Shown: piece by piece, positions 16,773 through 23,480 of the stretch
Layout: every line of letters begins with the position of its first letter
How positions within the stretch are numbered: position 1 is the stretch's first letter
Assembly (NCBI RefSeq): GCF_000376385.1
Contig: NZ_AQWN01000001.1
Span: 104,762-168,761 of the forward strand
Length of the DNA: 64,000 nucleotides
Origin: Desulfurispora thermophila DSM 16022
GTDB lineage: Bacteria > Bacillota > Desulfotomaculia > Desulfotomaculales > Desulfurisporaceae
Direction of reading: 5' to 3'
Made by a program: the position numbers and the translations under genes
Notes under the pieces: model-generated
What the model saw: only the letters and a program-made list of their open reading frames with translations
Database searches by the model: none
What the model was told of the DNA's origin: nothing

Positions 16773-17333
16773 TTACTGTGCTCCAGCCAGTTTTTTGCCC
16801 AGCTCCAGAGCGGTTTGCATAACAGTGGTGTTTTCTTTTATCGAGCCGGCTGTAGTGGTGCCGGGGGCAATCAATGGTTCGGCTACGTTAAATTGCATAA
16901 AGCGTAGCAAAGAAGCGATTTGCTGAATATACGGGGCGAACATATCCGGGTTGGGCTGTCCCTGGGCAAAAACCAGGGCGGCCTTTTTCCCTTTCAGGCC
17001 GGGAAAAGTGTAATCGGGTTGCATATAGGCAAAGAGCCGGTCGATGACGGTTTTCAGTTGAGCGGTCATTTGCCACATGTATACCGGTGAGCCGAAAACC
17101 ACGGCGTCGGCGGAATCAATCTGCTCATACAGGACCGCCATATCATCCTGTACTGCGCAGGAGCCTTGTTTTTTGCATTTGTAGCAACCCTGACAGCCCC
17201 GGATGTTCATTTTATTAACGTGGAAAACTGCCGTTTGTGCCCCGGCCTGCTCTGCTCCTTTAAGTACCTGCTCCACCAGTGTGGCCGTGTTGCCTTCCGG
17301 GCGAGGGCTGCCCACAATGCCAATCACTTTCAT
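16773..17333 (-). CDS. Flavodoxin-fold NAD(P)H-dependent FMN reductase / Fe-S flavoprotein-like
   Basis: 186-aa protein of the NADPH-dependent FMN reductase superfamily. The FMN-phosphate loop is GSPRPEGNT (residues 8-16), and FGSPVYMWQMTAQLK marks the flavin-ring region. A cysteine-rich stretch GCQGCYKCKKQGSC (about 46-59) matches the compact motif of archaeal-type iron-sulfur flavoproteins, which may hold a [4Fe-4S] cluster. It is monocistronic, with its own terminator. Physiological electron acceptor unknown. Confidence 0.85.
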   Translation of the reverse strand: MKVIGIVGSPRPEGNTATLVEQVLKGAEQAGAQTAVFHVNKMNIRGCQGCYKCKKQGSCAVQDDMAVLYEQIDSADAVVFGSPVYMWQMTAQLKTVIDRLFAYMQPDYTFPGLKGKKAALVFAQGQPNPDMFAPYIQQIASLLRFMQFNVAEPLIAPGTTTAGSIKENTTVMQTALELGKKLAGAQ

Positions 17334-17464
17334 TTAAAATTGACCTCCCTTTGATTATAGTTTCCTGGTGCCTAGATTATCTTATTTGGACTCTATTCTC
17401 AAGATGTGTATGCAAGGGATGAGCTTGTTTTTGCGAAGATGAAGATAATATGGGCAAATTATAA

Positions 17465-17490
17465 GCCGGGAGGCTTTCCTTTCTCCCGGC
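17465..17490 (-). terminator. Probable terminator of the ECF transporter operon
   Basis: GCCGGGAG (17465-17472) pairs with CTCCCGGC (17483-17490). Read on the minus strand the hairpin is followed by TTATAATTT, a weak U-rich tail. It lies about 30 nt beyond the last gene of the ECF operon. Confidence 0.5.
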
Positions 17491-17519
17491 GGCTCCGTTC
17501 TGTGATTAACAGTTTTTGT

Positions 17520-18302
17520 TTAATGTACAATGATGCGCCACAGAATACATCCGGCCAAAACCACTGCCAGCAGCCCTATCGATAAATAATCGGCAGGCTG
17601 CATTTTTATTGTCCGGTAGCTGCTGCGCGGGCCGCTGGCGAAGCCGCGCATTTCCATGGAAATGGCCGTCTGTTCTATTTTTTGCACCGTGGTTACCAGC
17701 AACGGGATGGCCAGGGGCAGGATGATGCGCATTTTGCGCATTGGATGGCGCGTATCGGTCTGGTAGCCGCGGGCGGCCTGGGCCTGCAGCACCTGTTCCA
17801 TTTCGCCCATCAGGGTGGGAATCAGGCGCAGGGCGGTAAGAAACATAAAGGCGTAGGTGTATGGGATGCGGCACTTTTCCACCAGCACGGTTGCCAGGTC
17901 GGTCATCCGGGTGGTCAAAAGCAAAATGGGAATGGTGGAAACCGTGGCCAGCATGCGCAGGGCGGCTACCGCGCTCATTTGCAGCCCGGTGTCGGTTACC
18001 CGGCCAATGCTGTGGGTGGGGATGAGATAGAAAAGGGTTTTTCCCTCCTCGACCAGAAATATCTGCAGCAGGACCAGGATGGCGGCAAATATTGTCAGGC
18101 CGCGCAGGGTGGGTAGCATTTCTTTGAGTACGCCGCCGGCAGCGGCCAGCAGCAAGTTGCTCAGCAAGAGAGCCAGAATGAAAAGGGGGCTATCGGTTAA
18201 GAAGCTCAGAATGAGCACGGTTATACTCCACAGCAGCTTGGTGGCCGGGTGCAGGCGGTGTAAGAAAAAATCCCGGTGAGTGTACTCAAGCAGGGCAGCC
18301 AT
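17520..18302 (-). CDS. ecfT: ECF transporter transmembrane (T) component, CbiQ/EcfT family
   Basis: 260-aa polytopic membrane protein that couples the ATPases to the substrate-binding S component. Hydrophobic helices occur at about 20-60, 65-85 and 105-130, with a C-terminal helix. The coupling-helix signatures are seen as AQAARGYQT and MEMRGFASGPRS, the two Ala-Arg-Gly-type motifs of the family. The ATG at 18302 follows GGGGAGGAG and overlaps the upstream ATPase gene by 17 nt. It is the fourth gene of a self-contained ECF operon. Confidence 0.9.
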   Translation of the reverse strand: MAALLEYTHRDFFLHRLHPATKLLWSITVLILSFLTDSPLFILALLLSNLLLAAAGGVLKEMLPTLRGLTIFAAILVLLQIFLVEEGKTLFYLIPTHSIGRVTDTGLQMSAVAALRMLATVSTIPILLLTTRMTDLATVLVEKCRIPYTYAFMFLTALRLIPTLMGEMEQVLQAQAARGYQTDTRHPMRKMRIILPLAIPLLVTTVQKIEQTAISMEMRGFASGPRSSYRTIKMQPADYLSIGLLAVVLAGCILWRIIVH

Positions 18303-19134
18303 CGGTTTCTCCTCCCCGGCAGTGCAGTATGGCGCTGAGCATTTCCGGCGCCGTGCCGGCCCGGTGCAGTGAGCTCCAGGCGGGAAAACGTTTTTGCAAC
18401 ATGCTGGCCAGACGGCAGATCTGGGGCTGTTCCAGACCGGCGGCGTGCAGGGTTTCACTGCGGGCCAGGATAGAGCGGGTCGGCCCGTCGACCACTATCC
18501 GGCCGTCCTGTAATACTATGGCTCGCCTTGTGTAGCTCAGGGCCAGTTCCAGGTCGTGGGTGACCATAATTATGGTCTGGCCCTCCCGGTTCAACTGCTT
18601 TACCAGTTCCATAACGGCCAGACCGGCGCTGTGGGCTTGCCCCGTGGTGGGCTCATCCAGCACCAATACCGGGGTGTGCAGGGCCAGCACACTGGCCAGG
18701 GCTACCAACTGGCGTTGCCCTTTGCTCAGGGCGTAAGGCGGGGCGGACAGCAGGTGGACCAATCCAACCCTTTGGGCCGCTTCCGTAACCAGCTGGGGGA
18801 TTGCCGGGGCAGGATGACCGGTGTTTTTCAGTCCAAAAGCGATTTCTTCGTACACGGTGCGGCAGAAAATTTGATGGTCCGGGTTTTGAAAAAGAAAACC
18901 CACCCGCCGGGCCAACTGGCTGGTGCGGATTTGGCTGATATCCTGGCCGTCAATAACAACTCTTCCCGTGCACGGCCGGAGCAGGCCGTTGAGCAGTTTG
19001 AGCAGCGTCGTTTTACCGCTGCCGTTGGCACCCAGCAGGGCGACAAAGTCTCCCCGGTCAATGTGTAGTGTAATGTCCTGCAGCACTGTGGGGCCCCCCG
19101 GGTATTTATAAGTTACGTTTTCCAGCCGGATCAA
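18286..19134 (-). CDS. ecfA: ECF transporter ATP-binding protein (CbiO/EcfA type)
   Basis: 282-aa ABC ATPase on the cytoplasmic face of an ECF transporter. Walker A is GANGSGKTT (about 35-43), the Q loop FLFQNPDHQI, the signature ALSKGQRQ (SKGQ rather than the usual SGGQ), Walker B VLVLDEPTTG and the switch histidine in MVTHD. It overlaps the other ATPase gene by 4 nt. It would pair with that protein as the A/A' heterodimer. Confidence 0.92.
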   Translation of the reverse strand: MIRLENVTYKYPGGPTVLQDITLHIDRGDFVALLGANGSGKTTLLKLLNGLLRPCTGRVVIDGQDISQIRTSQLARRVGFLFQNPDHQIFCRTVYEEIAFGLKNTGHPAPAIPQLVTEAAQRVGLVHLLSAPPYALSKGQRQLVALASVLALHTPVLVLDEPTTGQAHSAGLAVMELVKQLNREGQTIIMVTHDLELALSYTRRAIVLQDGRIVVDGPTRSILARSETLHAAGLEQPQICRLASMLQKRFPAWSSLHRAGTAPEMLSAILHCRGGETDGCPA

Positions 19135-20033
19135 TTCCCGCCACCTCCCACGGCTGCGCGAGTTGGATTGTGCGACCGGACACTTTGCGCCAGCACCTGG
19201 CTGACCATCAGATACGCTTCTTCAACCGTAACAGGCAACTCACCCTGGTACAGGCCGTGTTCTTTCAGCAACAAGGCCAGTTCGCTCACCGGCGGGTAGC
19301 CACAGCCGGTGCGTTGAATTGCTTCCTTTTGGATAAGAACTTGGCGTACCGGACCGTCCAGGATTATTTTCCCCTGTTCCATGACCACCAACCGGGAGCA
19401 GTACTCGGCCAGCAGATTGATTTTTTGTTCCACCACCAGAATGGCCATCTTGTGCTCGGTGGCCAGACAGCGCAAGGTTTGGAAAACCTGCCGGCTGCCC
19501 CGGGGATCCAGTTCGGCCGTGGGTTCATCCAGCAACAGCACGCGGGGGCGCATGGCCAGCACTGCGGCAATGGCCACCCGCTGTTTTTGCCCGCCGGACA
19601 GGCGGGAGCAGGCGGACTGGCGCAGGTGGAAAATACCGGTAGAGTGCAATGCATCATCAATCCGCTGTGCTATTTCCGCGGGGGGTAACCCCAGGTTTTC
19701 CAGGCCAAAGGCAATTTCTTCCTCTACCACCGGGGCCACCAGCTGGGCTTCGGGATCCTGCAGGACGATGCCCACTGTGCGGGCCGCTGCCGCTCTGCTC
19801 AGGCGGGCTATTTCATGCCCTTCCACCTGCACCCCGCCGGAATAAGCGCCGGAGCGGTGTTTGGGAATGATGCCGGCCAGACAGTGCAGCAGGGTGGTTT
19901 TGCCCGCACCTCCGGGGCCGGTGATGCCCACCAGTTCGCCACTGGCGACTTGCAGGTTAATATTGTGCAGGGCGGGGACAGTGGTTCCCGGGTAGGTAAA
20001 GGAAAGGCTTTGCACTTCCAGTAAAGGCTTCAC
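19131..20033 (-). CDS. ecfA: ECF transporter ATP-binding protein (CbiO/EcfA' type)
   Basis: 300-aa ABC ATPase, second subunit of the ECF energising module. Walker A is GPGGAGKTT, the Q loop VLQDPEAQL, the signature RLSGGQKQR, and Walker B VLLLDEPTAELD; the switch region reads VVEQK rather than a histidine motif, a substitution seen in some asymmetric EcfA pairs. The C-terminal extension (about 230-300) is typical of EcfA proteins. It lies 50 nt after the S-component gene. Confidence 0.92.
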   Translation of the reverse strand: MKPLLEVQSLSFTYPGTTVPALHNINLQVASGELVGITGPGGAGKTTLLHCLAGIIPKHRSGAYSGGVQVEGHEIARLSRAAAARTVGIVLQDPEAQLVAPVVEEEIAFGLENLGLPPAEIAQRIDDALHSTGIFHLRQSACSRLSGGQKQRVAIAAVLAMRPRVLLLDEPTAELDPRGSRQVFQTLRCLATEHKMAILVVEQKINLLAEYCSRLVVMEQGKIILDGPVRQVLIQKEAIQRTGCGYPPVSELALLLKEHGLYQGELPVTVEEAYLMVSQVLAQSVRSHNPTRAAVGGGGN

Positions 20034-20083
20034 GCCGGGTTCTCCTTCCGTGCGGCCAGTATAGCCGTCTCATTGAAATACTT

Positions 20084-20659
20084 TTATGCTGCCGGATGTT
20101 CCAGCCGGTCCTTTTTACCCAGGGCAACCAGTATTGGCTGATATAGGGCCTGGGCCAGCACTGTATTGACGGCGGCGGTTACCAGCACCACCAGCAGCAA
20201 ATAGGAGAAAGTGGGGTTCTTCTTGACTTCCACAAAAAGAATGGCCATCTTGAAAATGCTGATATAGGTCAACCCGCTGGCCAGGGTCCCCAGCAAGGTA
20301 ACCAGAGCCGGCTTGAAGGTGTAGCCTTTCAGGCCAAGATCAAAAGGTGCCCGCATCACAGCATAGGCCACCAGTATACCCACCGGTTCGCTGATAAAAT
20401 TGAGGTAAGGTATGAGAGATTTAGTAGTGACCTGGCAGACAGCAGCGGCCACCAGGCCGATGCCCAGCGTTTCTTTCAGGCCGGGGCGCAAAAGACAGAC
20501 AGCCAGACAGTACATGCCGATGACAAAGTTGGGTGTGATGCCCAAAATTTGCGGCGCAAACAGCCGCAGCACCGCGCCGGCGGCCAGCAGAGCCGCTACC
20601 AGTACCACATCGCCCGCTTTCAGACTGCCTTGGGATTGGACCATATCACGTTGAGACAT
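20084..20659 (-). CDS. trpP: Tryptophan-type ECF S component (TrpP-like)
   Basis: 191-aa membrane protein resembling TrpP, the predicted tryptophan transporter of Firmicutes. It has about five to six hydrophobic helices and the pattern ITPNFVIGMYCLAVCLLRPG followed by CQVTTKSLIPYLNFISEPVG, close to what I recall of TrpP. It would bind the substrate within the membrane and use the ATPases and T component encoded after it. Assignment to tryptophan is supported independently by the TRAP-type leader upstream. The ATG at 20659 follows AAAGGAGG. A downstream shared terminator and 50-nt spacings indicate a four-gene operon. Confidence 0.8.
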   Translation of the reverse strand: MSQRDMVQSQGSLKAGDVVLVAALLAAGAVLRLFAPQILGITPNFVIGMYCLAVCLLRPGLKETLGIGLVAAAVCQVTTKSLIPYLNFISEPVGILVAYAVMRAPFDLGLKGYTFKPALVTLLGTLASGLTYISIFKMAILFVEVKKNPTFSYLLLVVLVTAAVNTVLAQALYQPILVALGKKDRLEHPAA

Positions 20660-20699
20660 GGGAAAACCTCCTTTGGGGAATATGTATTTGGTTCGAGGA

Positions 20700-20734
20700 A
20701 AAATAAAAACAGCCAGGATGAACCTGGCTGTTTG
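20700..20734 (-). terminator. Leader terminator (attenuator) before trpP
   Basis: On the minus strand AACAGCCAGG pairs with CCTGGCTGTT around a TTCAT loop, followed by a TTTTTATTTTT run. It lies between the operon promoter and the trpP start, so it must be an attenuator: full transcription requires read-through. Confidence 0.9.
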
Positions 20735-20752
20735 ACGCCTAAATACAACCCG

Positions 20753-20803
20753 CTCGCCTCAGGCTCATCTCGTCTCTACTTGTTCTATAACTCTGCTCAT
20801 CTC
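20753..20803 (-). promoter_or_regulatory. Putative TRAP binding site: ten NAG triplets in the trpP leader RNA
   Basis: In the minus-strand transcript, triplets GAG, GAG, GAG, UAG, AAG, GAG, GAG, GAG, GAG, GAG occur with starts 5, 5, 6, 6, 5, 5, 5, 6 and 5 nt apart, i.e. separated by 2 or 3 nt. Known TRAP sites are 9-11 (G/U)AG triplets with this spacing. They lie 18 nt upstream of the attenuator hairpin. A perfect palindrome at 20807-20822 (GTCGGAGCGCTCCGAC) directly precedes them and may be the 5' stem-loop that assists TRAP in trp leaders. Confidence 0.8.
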
Positions 20804-20837
20804 CGGGTCGGAGCGCTCCGACTGTTTGCTAGCTAAA

Positions 20838-20866
20838 ACTATAATATGCCGGTCGGGGGATGTCAA
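20838..20866 (-). promoter_or_regulatory. Sigma-A promoter of the trpP-ECF operon
   Basis: On the minus strand, TTGACA (20861-20866), a 17-bp spacer and TATAGT (20838-20843). Transcription should begin near 20831, giving a leader of roughly 170 nt that contains the palindrome, the NAG triplets and the attenuator. Confidence 0.85.
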
Positions 20867-20958
20867 TGTTTTTTTATGCTTCAGTATAACTGACCGGATC
20901 AGATTGGGACAGTATGGTAATTCCTTTATCCTGGACGAAAAAGGAGTGACCATTGCCC

Positions 20959-21102
20959 ATGAACAGGGGGATCTGGTGTATCGCTTTGACAGTTTCCATT
21001 GGGCTTGCCCGTGGTGGCCGAGGGGGGTGGAAGAGTCCTTCCAGCTGGATTGTTTACGCTATTGCGGGTGTAATTATGTGCAGGGGTAGGGGTATTTATT
21101 GA
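20959..21102 (+). CDS. Possible small membrane protein (47 codons)
   Basis: Open frame from ATG 20959 to TGA 21100-21102, 47 aa, with AAGGAG 12 nt upstream. It encodes two hydrophobic segments (IWCIALTVSIGLA and WIVYAIAGVIM) separated by a basic glycine-rich stretch. AGG and GGG codons are overused and no homologue comes to mind, so it may be chance. Apart from this and the trpP leader, 20660-21131 holds nothing else I can identify. Confidence 0.25.
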   Translation: MNRGIWCIALTVSIGLARGGRGGWKSPSSWIVYAIAGVIMCRGRGIY

Positions 21103-21131
21103 ACCGGCCCCTGCCGGAAGAAGATTCCTTT

Positions 21132-21587
21132 TTATATCAAGGTACCCATTTGCAGCAAGATGGCGGTGATAGCGGCGGCCATTACCGGACCGCAGGGGGC
21201 GCCGCGAAAAAATAAGGTGCCCACAACCGTGCCCACGGTCAGGCTGAAGACCATTTCGGGGTGGCATTGCAATAGCTGCAGGCCCTGGGCATTGAAATGG
21301 GTGGCCATGGCACCGCCGGCCAGAGCCAGCCAGCCGCCCAGGGTGGTTACGGTGCGGCGGATTTCGGTTCCGTCTATGGTGCCTTTGGCTACCGGTAGCA
21401 AAATGTAAATCATGAGCAGGGTGAGACCGGTCTTTAAAGCGCTGCCTTCCAGCCACTGCAGCAGGATTGCTTGCCGGTCAAAGATTGGTAAAACAATCAA
21501 AATGGTACAGCTGATGGCCACCAGGTGGGAGCGGCTGAACAACGCAACCAGCAAGAGCAGAATGATACCGGCCTGGTGAATATGCAT
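21132..21587 (-). CDS. DUF441/UPF0756 (YeaL-like) membrane protein
   Basis: 151-aa protein with four or five hydrophobic helices, matching the DUF441 family in length and in the glycine-rich segment GTVVGTLFFRGAPCGPVMAA near the C-terminus. Function is unknown in all organisms I know of. The ATG at 21587 follows AGGAGG; a longer frame upstream is unlikely. It is a single gene. Confidence 0.8.
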   Translation of the reverse strand: MHIHQAGIILLLLVALFSRSHLVAISCTILIVLPIFDRQAILLQWLEGSALKTGLTLLMIYILLPVAKGTIDGTEIRRTVTTLGGWLALAGGAMATHFNAQGLQLLQCHPEMVFSLTVGTVVGTLFFRGAPCGPVMAAAITAILLQMGTLI

Positions 21588-21833
21588 AATTCCTCCTGTT
21601 ATAAACAATCAAGGCTACCTGTCGTCTTTTCAACTTTGCTACTGGTACACTGTTGCCTGTAATTGAGCTATTACTGTGCGATAAAGTGTCCGGGAGACGT
21701 CTGGTGCTGGTAAAGGATATGCAAAGACTGATATTTTATGCCCTGAGTCTGGCACACCCGCCTCTGGCCGGACATATGATGTTGTAAAAAGATGGTGGCG
21801 AAAAGTTTGCGGCACAGGACTGGAGGGGTGATT

Positions 21834-22049
21834 GTGCAGGAGAACAGCCCGTACGCTCTTTTTTTGATTCTGATTTTACTGCTTTTGGCCAGTGACCCGC
21901 AGATAGAGCAGAAGTTTAAACTGCTGATGGGTGTGCTGGAAAAAACCTCCGTATCACTGAACAATTTTCAGGCAGGAATGCGGGCATTGGATGTAAGCTT
22001 GAAGGAGATTTATACTTTACAACAGCAAATGCAAACCAGTGGAAATTAA
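21834..22049 (+). CDS. Small hypothetical membrane-anchored protein
   Basis: 71-aa protein from a GTG preceded by GGAGGGGTG. It has a hydrophobic N-terminal helix (YALFLILILLLLAS) and an amphipathic, coiled-coil-like remainder. It is monocistronic, ending 18 nt before a strong terminator. The 246 bases upstream (21588-21833) contain no other gene or clear site. Function unknown; small proteins of this form occur in spore-formers. Confidence 0.6.
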   Translation: MQENSPYALFLILILLLLASDPQIEQKFKLLMGVLEKTSVSLNNFQAGMRALDVSLKEIYTLQQQMQTSGN

Positions 22050-22067
22050 TATTGTAAATTTACCAAC

Positions 22068-22093
22068 CGCCGGTGCAAACTGGCGTTTTTTTT
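22068..22093 (+). terminator. Intrinsic terminator upstream of dprA
   Basis: CGCCGGT (22068-22074) pairs with ACTGGCG (22079-22085), with one G-T pair and a GCAA loop, followed by eight T. It separates the small gene from dprA. Confidence 0.88.
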
Positions 22094-22161
22094 GTCTTTT
22101 CAGGAGGCCGCTAGACGGGTATATGGTATTTTTTTCTGGCGTCAGGGAGGAAATAATATTT

Positions 22162-23322
22162 TTGCCCCGAATGAGCAATGGAGAACTACAAACCGGGCAA
22201 CATGAACAAAGCCCGGAGAGGTGGCGGGGTCCTTTGGAATTGTCCAGACTATGTCTGGCCTGGCAGGTTCTCATGCCGGGACAGGCGCGGCGCTTTTGGG
22301 ACTGCGTACCGCTGGCCGGTGACTGGCAAGAGTTGCTCCAGGCGGGGGAAGAAAGGCTGATGGCCTTAAAGCTCTTTTCTGCCCGGCAGGCCAGGGATTG
22401 GTCCAGTTTATTGAGTGGTGAGCTGCTGGAAGAGAAAGTACGGCAGTGGCAGCGGCAGAAGATATTTTTTATTGACTTTAATCACCCGCTATTTCCCGAT
22501 CTTTTGCGCAATATTTCCGACCCGCCACTGGGCCTGTTTTTTTCTGGTGATGCATCTCTGCTCGGGCAACCGGCTGTGGCCGTGGTGGGGTCGCGCCGGG
22601 CTACCGCTTACGGACTGTACATGGCGGAAAAACTGGGCCGGGAACTGGCCAGGGTCGGGATCACAGTGGTCAGCGGCCTGGCCCGGGGAATTGATACAGC
22701 AGCCCACCAGGGGGCGCTGGCCGGTGGGGGTAAGACCATTGCCGTGCTGGGCTGCGGTCTGGATGTGGTTTACCCGCGGGAAAATCAAAAACTGTATGCC
22801 GCTATAGCTGAGCGCGGGGTCCTGGTCAGCGAGTTTCCTCCCGGCACTCCACCCCAGCCCTGGCACTTTCCGGTGCGTAACCGGGTCATCAGCGGGCTGT
22901 GCCGGGCAGTCGTGGTGGTGGAAGCCGGAGAGAAGAGCGGGGCCATGATCACGGCCTATCTGGCTCTGGAGCAGGGGCGGGAAGTGATGGCCGTACCCGG
23001 ACAGGCTACCAGCAAAATGAGCCGGGGCCCGCACCGGCTTTTGCGCCAGGGGGCCCGGTTGGTGGAGGATGCCGGAGATATCCTGGAAGAATTGGGCCTC
23101 ACCAGGCTTTTTGCCGGTGGGGAAGATGGTCATGGTGTTACCCTGGAGCCCGCAGAAGAAGCCTTGCTGGCGCTGATTTCCTGGGAGCCGGTGCCTTTGG
23201 ATATTTTGGCCATCAAGAGCGGGTTGCCCGTTAGCCGGGTGCTGACCATACTTTCTTTTCTGGAGCTGAAAGGACTGGTGCGCCAGTTGCCCGGTCAGCG
23301 CTTTTGCTTGCGTCAAATATGA
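22162..23322 (+). CDS. dprA: DNA-processing protein DprA
   Basis: Rossmann-fold protein that binds single-stranded DNA and loads RecA during natural transformation. The central DprA/Smf domain has VVGSRRATAYG, SGLARGIDTAAH and the C-terminal part VVVVEAGEKSGAMITA. A short C-terminal winged-helix-like domain follows residue 320. The TTG at 22162 lies 11 nt after GGGAGG; an ATG at 22171 is an alternative. It starts the dprA-topA-trmFO-xerC block common in Firmicutes. Whether this organism is competent cannot be judged here. Confidence 0.93.
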   Translation: MPRMSNGELQTGQHEQSPERWRGPLELSRLCLAWQVLMPGQARRFWDCVPLAGDWQELLQAGEERLMALKLFSARQARDWSSLLSGELLEEKVRQWQRQKIFFIDFNHPLFPDLLRNISDPPLGLFFSGDASLLGQPAVAVVGSRRATAYGLYMAEKLGRELARVGITVVSGLARGIDTAAHQGALAGGGKTIAVLGCGLDVVYPRENQKLYAAIAERGVLVSEFPPGTPPQPWHFPVRNRVISGLCRAVVVVEAGEKSGAMITAYLALEQGREVMAVPGQATSKMSRGPHRLLRQGARLVEDAGDILEELGLTRLFAGGEDGHGVTLEPAEEALLALISWEPVPLDILAIKSGLPVSRVLTILSFLELKGLVRQLPGQRFCLRQI

Positions 23323-23364
23323 GGACCGGGTGGTTAAAAAACAATTTTTGCCCGCGGAAGGCCT

Positions 23365-23395
23365 TTGACAGGCATAAAGCTTTTTTGGTTAATAT
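23365..23395 (+). promoter_or_regulatory. Possible topA promoter
   Basis: TTGACA (23365-23370) and TAATAT (23390-23395) with a long 19-bp spacer, in an AT-rich gap between dprA and topA. The -35 box is perfect but the spacing is poor. Confidence 0.35.
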
Positions 23396-23480
23396 AAACT
23401 TAAAAACTAAATAAAGAAACGTGCAACTGCCGGCCAAAAAAACTCTGATCCGCCGGTGGAAAGAATAGAGGTGTGTTGTT

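Noticed and set aside
20826-21089. An 87-codon plus-strand open frame over the trpP promoter
   Set aside because: It overlaps a consensus minus-strand promoter, lacks a ribosome binding site and shows no protein-like pattern.
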